From: Saprospiraceae bacterium
GTDB lineage: Bacteria; Bacteroidota; Bacteroidia; Chitinophagales; Saprospiraceae
DNA length: 32,709 nt
Assembly: GCA_021738725.1 (NCBI GenBank)
Contig: JAIPBE010000042.1
Span: 1-32,709, forward strand
Direction of reading: 5' to 3'
Below the pieces are notes generated by a model. It searched no databases. It was not told where the DNA came from and worked only from the letters and a program-made list of their open reading frames with translations. The position numbers were made by a program, and so were the translations under genes. Positions 1 to 7,671 of this stretch are shown here, piece by piece. Position 1 is the first letter of the stretch; every line of letters begins with the position of its first letter.

Positions 1-69
1 CCTGGGACAGGCATCACCACCTTCTCTTTTTCAAGGAGAGGGGCATCATCAGGTTGGCCCTTTACCTTT

Positions 70-92
70 TACCCATTACCCATTACCCATTA
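70..92. repeat. Heptamer tandem tract, ACCCATT unit
   Basis: Three consecutive 7-bp units of ACCCATT end in ATCGG. Similar but shorter tracts occupy the same place in the other copies of the larger repeat, near 515-532 and 695-716. The tract is a candidate for slipped-strand length variation. Confidence 0.6.
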
Positions 93-339
93 TCGGCCCA
101 CCCGGAGCCTGCTGCCCATGTGGCGCCAGCCACTGACGTGCTTTGCGAAGAGCGAAAAGCGAATGGCGAATAGCCTCGGGGGGGGACGGAGCACCCATCC
201 CTTTCCTTTCCAAGGAGACGGGGCTAGTAGCGTCGTTGTATAGACTTATTTCTTCGATCTCAATACCATTTATTGTTGTTTTGTCACCCTGTTTGCGGTG
301 CCGGCAAACAGGTCGCCAAAACAGAGTTCTCTCATGCTT

Positions 340-406
340 ATAACCCCGGGTTGCACCATGGGCGATGGTGCAGAGGGGCCCATGTCCAGGCGTAGCCCGG
401 GGCTAT
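340..406. repeat. Structured repeat element, copy 1
   Basis: The ends (ATAACCCCGGG at 340-350 and CCCGGGGCTAT at 396-406) pair over 11 positions with one mismatch, which becomes a G-U pair on the minus strand. Inside is a perfect 7-bp hairpin (GCACCAT at 353-359, loop GGGCG, ATGGTGC at 365-371). A block reading GGGCCCATGTCCAGGCG follows. A diverged copy lies in inverse orientation at 4822-4885. No open frame explains the conservation, so this is either a mobile palindromic repeat or a structured RNA element. Confidence 0.6.
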
Positions 407-764
407 AAATGTTGGACCCTTCCAGGGCCCTCCTGTGGGCAGGCATCCTTTCTTCTCCCTTCCAAGGAGAGGGAGCTGCTACAATAATATTATGCTTTGG
501 AATTCAGGTCCCTTTACCCATTACCCTTTACCGGCCCACATACAGCCTGCTGCCAGAGTGTCGAAGCCACTGTCGTGCTAAGCGAATTGCGAATTGCGAA
601 AAGCGAATGGCCGCGCTAACCTCCAGCCAGGGGGCGGACAGAGCACCCAACCTCTCCTTTCCAAGGAGAAGGGTGCCTACAGGTTTTGGCCCTTTACCTT
701 TTACCCATTCCATTACCGGCCCACCCGGAGCCTGCTGCCCAGGTGGCGCCAGCTACTGACGTGC

Positions 765-800
765 TTTGCGAATGGCGAATAGCGAATGGCGAATAGCGAG
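765..800. repeat. Heptamer tandem tract, GCGAATR unit
   Basis: About four and a half units alternate GCGAATG and GCGAATA. Related tracts occur near 144-173 and 583-609 (unit GCGAATT), and a trace lies near 5191-5216. Each closes a copy of the larger interspersed repeat. The alternation of two unit types implies that the 14-bp dimer, not only the 7-mer, has been amplified here. Confidence 0.6.
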
Positions 801-972
801 TTGAGTGAAGGAGTCGAGGGGTTGAGGAGAAAGCAAACCAGGGAAACACACATGCCATTTCAGGCAAGGTCTGATGGCCCTTTACCGGCCCACTTGGAGA
901 ATGCTGCCAGAGTGGCGAAGCTATCAACGTGCTCAGCGAATTCCGAACACCGCATTCCGAATACCGATTTTC

Positions 973-1833
973 CTATCGCAACAAATTCAACAGATACTCC
1001 CCATACCCGCTCTTGAGATACTTGTGCCCGAGGGCCTCTAGTTGCGCATCATCGATAAAACCCATTTGCCAGGCGACTTCTTCAATGCAGCCGATCTTCA
1101 ACCCCTGACGATCTTCGATGACCTCAATGAACTGGCCGGCCTGCTGCAGTGATTTGTGCGTACCGGTATCCAGCCAGGCGGTACCCCGACCCAGGACGCT
1201 GACCTTCAGTTTGCCGCGCTCCAGATAGATCCGATTGACATCGGTGATCTCATACTCGCCACGCGCACTGGGCTTGAGGTTTTCGGCGATCTGGACCACT
1301 TCATTGTCGTAAAAATACAATCCAGGCACAGCGTAATTGGACTTGGGATTAGCAGGCTTCTCTTCAATAGACAAGGCATTGAAATGCTCATCAAAAGAAA
1401 CCACCCCATAGCGTTCCGGATCGGCCACCTGGTAGGCGAAGACTACCCCACCGTCCGGGTTGACATTCTCTCGAAGATTATCCTCCATCCCGGCTCCATA
1501 AAAGATATTATCCCCCAGGATCAGCGAAACCGGATCATTCCCGACAAACTCCTTCCCTAGCACGAAAGCCTGGGCCAGTCCATTGGGTACGACCTGCTCT
1601 ACATAGGAGAAGTTCACCCCGATCTCGGACCCATCTTTGAGCAGCTTTCTGAAATGGGGCAGATCTTCCGGCGTTGAGATCAACAGGATGTCCTTAATCC
1701 CGGCCGACATCAACGTCGACAACGGATAGTAGATCATTGGCTTGTCATATACCGGCATCAACTGCTTACTCACCGCAAGGGTGAGTGGATACAGACGCGT
1801 GCCCAGTCCTCCGGCGAGAATGATCCCTTTCAT
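973..1833 (-). CDS. rmlA: Glucose-1-phosphate thymidylyltransferase RmlA
   Basis: The enzyme joins glucose-1-phosphate and dTTP to make dTDP-glucose, the first step of dTDP-L-rhamnose and related sugars for surface polysaccharide, in the cytoplasm. The 286-residue protein has the family length. The nucleotide-binding loop [13 protein letters not shown] is at residues 6-18, the conserved Lys of [11 protein letters not shown] is at 23, and the metal-binding Asp of LGDNIFYG is at 108. EEKP and VPGLYFYDN follow in the expected order. Its ATG (1833-1831) overlaps the TGA of the receiver gene upstream in an ATGA, so translation is probably coupled. No rmlB, rmlC or rmlD is visible, so the rest of the pathway is outside this window. 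It is the last gene of the kinase-HPt-receiver-rmlA cassette. Confidence 0.95.
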   Translation of the reverse strand: MKGIILAGGLGTRLYPLTLAVSKQLMPVYDKPMIYYPLSTLMSAGIKDILLISTPEDLPHFRKLLKDGSEIGVNFSYVEQVVPNGLAQAFVLGKEFVGNDPVSLILGDNIFYGAGMEDNLRENVNPDGGVVFAYQVADPERYGVVSFDEHFNALSIEEKPANPKSNYAVPGLYFYDNEVVQIAENLKPSARGEYEITDVNRIYLERGKLKVSVLGRGTAWLDTGTHKSLQQAGQFIEVIEDRQGLKIGCIEEVAWQMGFIDDAQLEALGHKYLKSGYGEYLLNLLR

Positions 1834-2204
1834 TTTGTCTCATATTTATCAAGCAGGTGCATGACACGCAGCACCAGTTCGGTCGGTTTGAAAGGCTTGG
1901 TGATGAAGTCATTAGCCCCGGCGTCATACGCTTCCATGACCTCTTCTTCCTGTTCAAGTTCTGAAATGATGACGACGGGCAGCTTGGCTCCCATCTCCTT
2001 CCTGATCCATTTTACCAGATCCATTCCGGCACCGTTCTGAAGATTAAGGCTCACGATGGCCAGATCTGGTGTATCCATTTGCAAAATATGCTGGGCGGCG
2101 TCTGCATTCTTGGCTTTGGACACCTGACATCCGATCTTCTGCAAGCGAAACTCGATCGCAGTTACCATGACATCTTCTTCCTCTACAAGCAATATCTTTT
2201 TCAT
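1830..2204 (-). CDS. Single-domain receiver protein lacking the phospho-Asp
   Basis: The 124-residue protein is a stand-alone CheY-like receiver with no output domain. The start was placed at [11 protein letters not shown], the usual receiver beginning; the frame stays open ten codons further upstream to another ATG. The acidic pocket is Glu8/Glu9 instead of Asp-Asp. At the phosphorylation position the sequence reads [11 protein letters not shown], so Ser52 replaces Asp. The later Ser of VVIIS and the Lys of FITKPF are kept. By family knowledge such a receiver cannot take phosphate in the normal way and may act as a binding partner or a constitutive switch. It lies 79 bp after the HPt gene, and its stop overlaps the rmlA start by ATGA. 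This suggests, but does not prove, a functional tie to sugar-nucleotide synthesis. Confidence 0.88.
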   Translation of the reverse strand: MKKILLVEEEDVMVTAIEFRLQKIGCQVSKAKNADAAQHILQMDTPDLAIVSLNLQNGAGMDLVKWIRKEMGAKLPVVIISELEQEEEVMEAYDAGANDFITKPFKPTELVLRVMHLLDKYETK

Positions 2205-2283
2205 GCACTGGGTTTTTGGGCCACCAAACAGCAACCGGCACGAAAATACAAATCCTCAGGGGGTTGGGGCGTCCATGGCGCCT

Positions 2284-2637
2284 CTATTCACTCGTCAGAT
2301 CCCTCAATGCCACCAGCAGGAAGTCCATACGTTCGAAAAGGACCTTCAACTGCTCCTGATCCTCCGCTGTCCACAATCCGTGCCGACTGCTCGCTTCGAT
2401 GCCCTCATTCAGTCGGATGGCCTCAGTATTCCCTGTATATGCCAGGGTTGACTTCAATGAATGACTGGCTTGAAAAATGGCCGGTAAGTCCCCTCTTTCT
2501 GCCGCCTCAGCCAGGACATCCTTCTCCTTTGGCAACTCTTCGGCCAGCATATGCAGAAGAGTGTTGCGCATCTCTGTATCCCCACCACTCATGCTGTCGA
2601 GGTATTCCAGGTCGATCTGTGTGTTTATGGTGCTCAT
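2284..2637 (-). CDS. HPt domain phosphotransfer protein
   Basis: A 117-residue, almost wholly helical protein with the histidine phosphotransfer signature SHSLKSTLAYTG. His59 is the expected phosphorylated residue, with the conserved Lys two positions after the Leu-Ser pair. The length is typical of a free-standing HPt module. In multi-step phosphorelays it takes phosphate from the C-terminal receiver of a hybrid kinase and passes it to a second receiver. Its ATG overlaps the stop codon of the hybrid kinase (ATGA at 2637-2634), so the pair is surely co-translated. The next gene, the single receiver at 1830-2204, would be the obvious acceptor but lacks the Asp, so the real target may lie elsewhere. 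Confidence 0.88.
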   Translation of the reverse strand: MSTINTQIDLEYLDSMSGGDTEMRNTLLHMLAEELPKEKDVLAEAAERGDLPAIFQASHSLKSTLAYTGNTEAIRLNEGIEASSRHGLWTAEDQEQLKVLFERMDFLLVALRDLTSE

Positions 2638-4565
2638 AGACGAATCGCTTTCAGTGGGGCATATTGCAGGATCCGCGCAAACAGATGTTCGGGCTCAAAC
2701 GGTTTTAAGACAAAATCCGTAAACCCTTTTTCATGGAGCTGGGGATCCTGGGAGACATAAGCATTGGCCGTCATGGCCAGCACCGGCAATTGCCGGATCC
2801 TGGCCTGATGGTGGCGCCGGATCAACGAGGTGGCCTGATATCCATCCATCACGGGCATCTGAAGATCCATCAAGACCAGATCGACATGATGGCGCTCCAG
2901 CATGTCCAGCCCGATCTGACCATTTTCAGCCATCAGGATTTGGACCTCTGGCCATTGCCGTTCCAGGGTTTTCCGGGCCACCAGCTGATTCATTTTATGG
3001 TCTTCCACCACCAGGATGGTCCCCCGGAAAGCGCCTTCCGATGACTTCAACACATCATTCACTACATGGCCGTTGGTCAGTTTGGGTTCGACCGCAAATC
3101 CCAGATCCACATAAAATGTGGTGCCCACGCCGACATGGCTCTCCAACCAGATCTGCCCTTGTTGTAATTCGACCAACTGGCGCGTAATGGCCAGTCCCAA
3201 ACCGGTACCCTCATAGGTCTTATGTTGATATTTGACCCGGTTGAAGTCTTCAAATATGCTTTGCTGGGACTCTTCCGGAATCCCGATGCCGGTGTCTTCG
3301 ATCCGAAATCTCAGCTCTACTTTTTCCGCGTTGCGATCCTTCAATTCAATATAGAGCCCAACCTGCCCTTTTTCGGTGAATTTGATGGCATTTCCCAGTA
3401 GATTGAAAAGGATCTGGCTCATCCGCAACTTGTCGCCGATCAACTGATCGGGCACCTGGTCCTCAATATGCATCTTCCAGCCCAGGTCCTTGTCCTTGAC
3501 TTTCGTCCCCAGGATCTGTTCCAGGTTGCGACATACACTTCGCAAGGAAAAGGGCTCTTCCCGAAACTGGATCTTGCCTGCTTGAATGGCTGAAAAATCC
3601 AGGATGTCATTGACGATCCCGAGTAGGATATCCGAGGCATCCCGGATAGCCTGGACCATCTGTTTTTGTTCGCCCTGCACGCCATCCCCTGTGAGGATCA
3701 CGTTGGACAAACCCATGATCGCATTCATAGGGGTTCGCATTTCATGACTGATACTGGCGATGAACTGCTCCCGTATCTCGGTGGATTTGCGGGCCAGGTC
3801 ACGCGCTTTGCGCATCTCTTCGGTCTGATAACGGTCGGTCACATCCTGCAGGATGCCCTGGACGATCTCCTGGTTGGTAGACGTGCGGGTCATCCGACAT
3901 TGCACATGAAAATAGCGTTCTCCATGTCCGGAGATCTTAATTCGAGTATCCAGATTGATCTCTCGACCAGAGAGGGCGATCTTGTGGATCCGGCGAAGAA
4001 GTTGATTGAGTTCGGCACTGGGCACATCGTCCTTTACCTCATTGTCATCCGGTTTGGTAAGGTACAAGACCTGATCAGAAAGGATCAGTCGGCCTGAATC
4101 CGGGTGAAATTCCCAACTACCGATACGGGCGATCTTCTGGGTCTCCTCCAGCCGACGAATGAAATTCTGTCGTTCGATTGAAAAGCGCAGGGTCTTCGCC
4201 AGGGAATTCTCGTCGTAATCTCCTTTTACCAGAAAGTCTTGAGCGCCTAACTGGACCGCCTCCAATCCGAAAACACGCTCATCAAAGCCCGTCAGTACGA
4301 CCACATTCTGATCTGGAAATTCCGCCTTGATCCGTCGAATATTCTCGGGACCCGTACCATCCGGCAATGTCAGATCGAGAAGAACGATAGCGTAATCCTG
4401 TTCGGCCAGTTGGTCCAGGGCTTCATGGATAGACTGTACCCTGTCAATGGCCCAATCACCAAAGCCGGACTCCTCGAGGTAGATCTCAATAAGGCGCGCA
4501 TCAGCCGGATCGTCCTCCACCAGGAGGATATGGGTCTCTTGTTCCCTGGCGGGCATGGCATTCAT
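2634..4565 (-). CDS. Hybrid sensor histidine kinase (REC-PAS-HisKA-HATPase-REC)
   Basis: 643 residues with no signal peptide or membrane segment, so it is a cytoplasmic kinase. An N-terminal receiver (about 11-130) has Asp64 in VLLDLTLPDG. A PAS-like segment spans about 140-245. A HisKA helix pair carries His274 in SISHEMRTP. The ATPase domain shows the N box with Asn392 (GNAIKFT), DTGIGIP near 424-430 and GTGLGLAI near 453-460. A second receiver (about 515-635) has Asp567 in LMDLQMPVMDG and Lys621 in LKPF. A receiver at the input end suggests that another kinase or relay controls this one. It heads the cassette with the HPt and receiver genes. The start follows the first of two close Met codons (MNAM), and the alternative costs three residues. 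Confidence 0.93.
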   Translation of the reverse strand: MNAMPAREQETHILLVEDDPADARLIEIYLEESGFGDWAIDRVQSIHEALDQLAEQDYAIVLLDLTLPDGTGPENIRRIKAEFPDQNVVVLTGFDERVFGLEAVQLGAQDFLVKGDYDENSLAKTLRFSIERQNFIRRLEETQKIARIGSWEFHPDSGRLILSDQVLYLTKPDDNEVKDDVPSAELNQLLRRIHKIALSGREINLDTRIKISGHGERYFHVQCRMTRTSTNQEIVQGILQDVTDRYQTEEMRKARDLARKSTEIREQFIASISHEMRTPMNAIMGLSNVILTGDGVQGEQKQMVQAIRDASDILLGIVNDILDFSAIQAGKIQFREEPFSLRSVCRNLEQILGTKVKDKDLGWKMHIEDQVPDQLIGDKLRMSQILFNLLGNAIKFTEKGQVGLYIELKDRNAEKVELRFRIEDTGIGIPEESQQSIFEDFNRVKYQHKTYEGTGLGLAITRQLVELQQGQIWLESHVGVGTTFYVDLGFAVEPKLTNGHVVNDVLKSSEGAFRGTILVVEDHKMNQLVARKTLERQWPEVQILMAENGQIGLDMLERHHVDLVLMDLQMPVMDGYQATSLIRRHHQARIRQLPVLAMTANAYVSQDPQLHEKGFTDFVLKPFEPEHLFARILQYAPLKAIRL

Positions 4566-4592
4566 ACAGGCAAAAGAGCAAATATTGTGCCT

Positions 4593-4653
4593 CGAAGGAG
4601 GTTATGAGTCAAGAAGAAAAGTTATTGGGTTATTTTGTTATTGAGTTATTTCG
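4593..4653. repeat. Direct repeat upstream of the kinase gene
   Basis: The stretch containing GAAGGAGGTTATGAGTCAAG, then AAAAGTTATTGGGTTATTTTGTTATTGAGTTATTTCG, recurs with small changes at about 4971-5038. A short tail version (GTTATTTCGTTATTGAGTCATTTCG) lies at about 5259-5283. It sits in the 5' flank of the kinase gene, where a promoter must lie, but I could not identify a convincing TAnnTTTG box there. Confidence 0.65.
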
Positions 4654-4664
4654 TCCTCATGAAG

Positions 4665-4920
4665 AACTCCAGAGGGGTTCAATATGACTTGCCCCGGGCG
4701 GAGTTTGGAGTCAAGGAGTGGAGGAGAAAAACAAATAGATGTCACCAGGCCGGGAACTTCTAAGTTGGGTAGTTTTGAAGATTATGGATGATCACCAGAA
4801 CCCCGGAGGGGTTCAATATGAATAGCTCCGGACCGCGCCTGGACATAGGGCCCTTAGCACCATCGTCCATGGTGAAATCCGGGATATCAAGCGAGGTCCA
4901 ATACAACCACGGAGTGGTTG
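4665..4920. repeat. Three GGA-loop hairpin repeats with paired changes
   Basis: Three short hairpins share a stem of 6-7 bp, a three-base loop and a following AATAT. At 4665-4679 the stem is AACTCC/GGGGTT with loop AGA and one G-U pair. At 4799-4813 it is AACCCC/GGGGTT with loop GGA. At 4904-4920 it is CAACCAC/GTGGTTG with loop GGA. The second and third copies differ at both partners of one base pair, so pairing is preserved. They resemble a dispersed structured repeat, not terminators, as no T-run follows. Confidence 0.6.
4822..4885. repeat. Structured repeat element, inverted copy 2
   Basis: Read on the minus strand this matches the element at 340-406: CACCATGGACGATGGTG hairpin, a GGGCCCTATGTCCAGGCG block and a closing CCGGAGCTAT. 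The inner stem CACCAT/ATGGTG is unchanged while the loop differs (GGACG against GGGCG). Copies 1 and 2 are in opposite orientation on either side of the kinase-HPt-receiver-rmlA cassette. Confidence 0.6.
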
Positions 4921-5055
4921 AATATTCGCCCTTGTTATTCAAGTAAAGGCATTGCCGGCCGAAGCCGAAGCGAAGGAGGTTATGAGTTTGGAGGGGAGGA
5001 GGTAATGAGTCAAGGAGAAAAGTTATTGGGTTATTTCGATGGTCAATTGTCCAGG

Positions 5056-5283
5056 TCGTATGAAGCATGAGGAATCAGGAATGAGGTATGAAATCGCTAT
5101 TCCGAATGAAGGTGTTCGCAAATTTTGCCTTGACCTTTTTGCCATTTACCCTATACCTGATAGAGTTGCCCCAGCCACTGCCATAATATGCGAACAGCGG
5201 ATTGCGAAAAGCGAAGGGCCTATTCTCAAGGATGAGGGATCAGGGATGAGGAGTGAAGTGTTATTTCGTTATTGAGTCATTTC
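5056..5283. repeat. Diverged copies of the interspersed repeats
   Basis: The stretch includes CTTTTTGCCATTTACC, GCCACTG and GCGGATTGCGAAAAGCGAAGG, in the same order as the units in 27-970, so it is a fifth, diverged copy. It ends in GTTATTTCGTTATTGAGTCATTTCG, a tail of the direct repeat at 4593. No gene is credible between 4566 and 5411, and the remainder of that interval shows nothing else recognisable. Confidence 0.5.
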
Positions 5284-5361
5284 GAAAATCAACCCAGTCA
5301 ACACGAATCAGACATGGACACTTTACGAATGAAGGTTCAGAAGTCGAGAAGGAGAGTCAAA

Positions 5362-5376
5362 GGAGGCTCCCCCTCC
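5362..5376 (-). terminator. Possible terminator after the DPP IV gene
   Basis: On the minus strand a GGAGG stem, GGGAG loop and CCTCC stem are followed by TTTGACTCTCC, 36 bp after the stop codon of the peptidase gene. The stem is only 5 bp and the T-run is weak. Confidence 0.35.
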
Positions 5377-5411
5377 AGGATCCTTGTTGAATAAAATGAA
5401 GGAACGACTGA

Positions 5412-7586
5412 TCAATCGTGTTTATCCGGTCGCAGACTTCGGTCCAGAAAATCTGTCATCTTAGTGTACAAATGCAGACGCGCATTCCCCTTCGCCAGAC
5501 TGTGGGCTTGATTAAAGTACACATAGGAGTCAAATTGCTTGTTTGCATCCACCAGTGCATTGGAAAGCTCAGCGGTATTCTGAAAGTGGACATTATCGTC
5601 CGCGAAACCATGGACCAACAGGAAATCTCCCTGAAGCAGATCCGCAAAATAAATGGGCGAATTCTCTGAATACCCATCGCCATTGGTCTCCTCCGTTTGC
5701 ATATAGCGCTCCGTATAGATCGCATCGTACCACTTCCAATTGGTCACTGGTGCGATCGAGATCCCAGCTCGAAAAACATTATGCCCTTTGAAGAGACATA
5801 AAGCGGAGAGAAACCCGCCATAACTCCAACCATAAATCCCGATCCGATCGGCATCCACATAAGGCAAAGCTCCCAGGTAGCGCGCTGCTGCGATCTGATC
5901 AATGGTCTCATAATGGCCCAACTGCAGTGTCGTCATTTTTTTAAATGCCTCACCACGTGCTCCACTGCCCCGACCATCCATAGCTGCGATGATCATGCCG
6001 CTGGCAGCCAGATATTGAAACCACCAATATTTTTGACCCATCCAGTCATTGGTCACTTCCTGCCGTCCCGGGCCACCGTAGACGTACATGAGCAACGGAT
6101 AACTTTTTTCGGGATCGAACCGGGCCGGTTTGATCATCCACCCGTGGAGTGTGGTCGTGTCCGGCCCTTCAAAAGAAAAGAAATCTACAGGTTGTACACC
6201 ATACAATTTCTGTTCTTTCTGAATGTCGCCATTCGACTGGATCAGTCGAATAAATGCACCATCCCGATCCAGAATGCTATAGGTTGCCGGTGTATTAATC
6301 GTATTGACCTCATGGACCATAACATCAAAGTTGGTCGCCAGTTGAGCTGATTGAAATCCCGGATCAGAAGGCAGTACCGTGATGGCTCCATCCGTCATGG
6401 ACACCCGGCAGATCTCTCGGTCTATGGGTGACTGGCGAGCAGATTGAAACCAGACCTCTCCCCGCTTCTCATCCACACCGTAAAAATCAGTGACCTCCCA
6501 GTTTCCGTTGGTCAGTTGGTGGACTAAATGGCCTTTCATATCATACAAATAGATATGATTCCATCCATCCATTTCACTGGTCCAGATGAAATGCTGACCA
6601 TCGGTGAGAAAGCGCAAATGATCGTGTAGATTGATGTATTGTTTGTTCGTTTCAGTGAGAAGGATGCGGGAAGCACCACTTTCAACATCAAAAAGAATCA
6701 GGTCGAGACGATCCTGTAGCCGGTTTATCCGGGTGACACACAATTGGTTGGCTTTGGTGGTAAACACCATTCGTGGGATATATTGATCCACTTGTGGTCC
6801 CAGATCCAGAGCAAGGTGCTGACCACTTGCCAGATCGTAGATTTGAATGCCTACTCGAGCTACTTTCTGTCCCACTTTGGGGTATTTATAACTGCTCCAT
6901 TCCGGATAGATTTCATCCCGATAATTGGTCATCATAAAGCTGGGTACTTCCGATTCATCAAATCGATAATACGCGATCCGGGTGCCATCGGGAGACCATT
7001 CAAAACCGCGCACCAGTCGGAACTCTTCTTCATACACCCAATCGGACGAGCCATTAATGATTTGACCCACCTCCCCGTCCTGGGTCACCTGGATCTCCTG
7101 GCCCAACCGGTAGTCACTGATCCATACATTATTGTCCCGTACAAAAGCGACCTGCGTCCCATCTGGTGAAAACGTGGCGTGCATTTGTTTGCCGTCCTTT
7201 GAAACCGGAAACATGGTCTCAGCTTGCTTGTCCCATACATAGAAACTGGAGCGTCGGGAGCGACGATAAATCTGTTCCTGATCTGTTTCCAACAGGAGGA
7301 ATTGTTCGTTTTGACTGAATTGGTAGGACTGAATGCGGAAAGAATATCCACCACTGTAGATGATCTCCATCTCCTTTCCCGTGACCAGATCATATTTGAA
7401 TATGGTATTATCCAACAGGCGCGTATACTGGCGACTATCCTGGAGAAAATTAAATTGACCCGCTCCATCCGGGATCAACTCGCTGGAGGCCCAGATCTTC
7501 TCCAGGGTGAGGGCTTGCTGTCCAGGAAGTGCACTGCATAAAAACAGGAGAACGAACAAAAGAGGAGAATACAATCGAATGATCAT
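5412..7586 (-). CDS. Dipeptidyl peptidase IV family serine peptidase (S9B)
   Basis: An exported peptidase that removes N-terminal dipeptides, usually after Pro or Ala. I chose the ATG giving MIIRLYSPLLFVLLFLCSA, a clear signal peptide ending near GQQA; an ATG 14 codons upstream would bury it. The protein is 724 residues, the family length. The propeller domain carries the substrate-anchoring glutamates in DWVYEEE (about 186-187). The C-terminal hydrolase has Ser588 in GWSYGG, Asp663 in HGFADDNVHF and His695 in NQAHSL, so the triad is complete. The usual DHG before the active-site His region is QAHS here. It is the last gene of a minus-strand run after the large T9SS protein, with 85 bp between. 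It probably serves peptide nutrition with other exported peptidases. Confidence 0.93.
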   Translation of the reverse strand: MIIRLYSPLLFVLLFLCSALPGQQALTLEKIWASSELIPDGAGQFNFLQDSRQYTRLLDNTIFKYDLVTGKEMEIIYSGGYSFRIQSYQFSQNEQFLLLETDQEQIYRRSRRSSFYVWDKQAETMFPVSKDGKQMHATFSPDGTQVAFVRDNNVWISDYRLGQEIQVTQDGEVGQIINGSSDWVYEEEFRLVRGFEWSPDGTRIAYYRFDESEVPSFMMTNYRDEIYPEWSSYKYPKVGQKVARVGIQIYDLASGQHLALDLGPQVDQYIPRMVFTTKANQLCVTRINRLQDRLDLILFDVESGASRILLTETNKQYINLHDHLRFLTDGQHFIWTSEMDGWNHIYLYDMKGHLVHQLTNGNWEVTDFYGVDEKRGEVWFQSARQSPIDREICRVSMTDGAITVLPSDPGFQSAQLATNFDVMVHEVNTINTPATYSILDRDGAFIRLIQSNGDIQKEQKLYGVQPVDFFSFEGPDTTTLHGWMIKPARFDPEKSYPLLMYVYGGPGRQEVTNDWMGQKYWWFQYLAASGMIIAAMDGRGSGARGEAFKKMTTLQLGHYETIDQIAAARYLGALPYVDADRIGIYGWSYGGFLSALCLFKGHNVFRAGISIAPVTNWKWYDAIYTERYMQTEETNGDGYSENSPIYFADLLQGDFLLVHGFADDNVHFQNTAELSNALVDANKQFDSYVYFNQAHSLAKGNARLHLYTKMTDFLDRSLRPDKHD

Positions 7587-7671
7587 GAAAGGCAGGCATT
7601 GGTGTCGATAAATAGAACATGCAGACAAGAGCCCGGATTGTGTGCTGCATCAACTTCTGCCCAGGATCACC

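Larger units (their letters stand above)
27..970. repeat. Interspersed ~190-bp repeat, four degenerate copies
   Basis: This gene-free stretch holds at least four diverged copies of one unit. The unit order is: a C/T-rich run ending in TTCCAAGGAGA, then CCCTTTACC(TTTTACC)CATTACC, then GGCCCACCCGGAGCCTGCTGCC, then a GTGGCG..AGC.ACTGACGTGC block, then GCGAA-type heptamers. The GGCCCAC landmark is near 95, 534, 718 and 887. A truncated extra start lies near 185-232. Short open frames here have no recognisable product and are not called. A more diverged copy lies at about 5056-5230 beyond the rmlA cassette. The unit resembles a non-autonomous genomic repeat; I do not recognise a named family. Confidence 0.75.

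Noticed and set aside
409-759. A 116-codon frame in the left repeat block
   Set aside because: It runs through interspersed repeat units whose copies do not keep the frame, so it is not coding.
70-800. Possible CRISPR array in the repeat-rich block
   Set aside because: Units are 7-bp tandem runs without unique spacers of constant length, and the larger repeats are degenerate and unevenly spaced. No cas gene is present.
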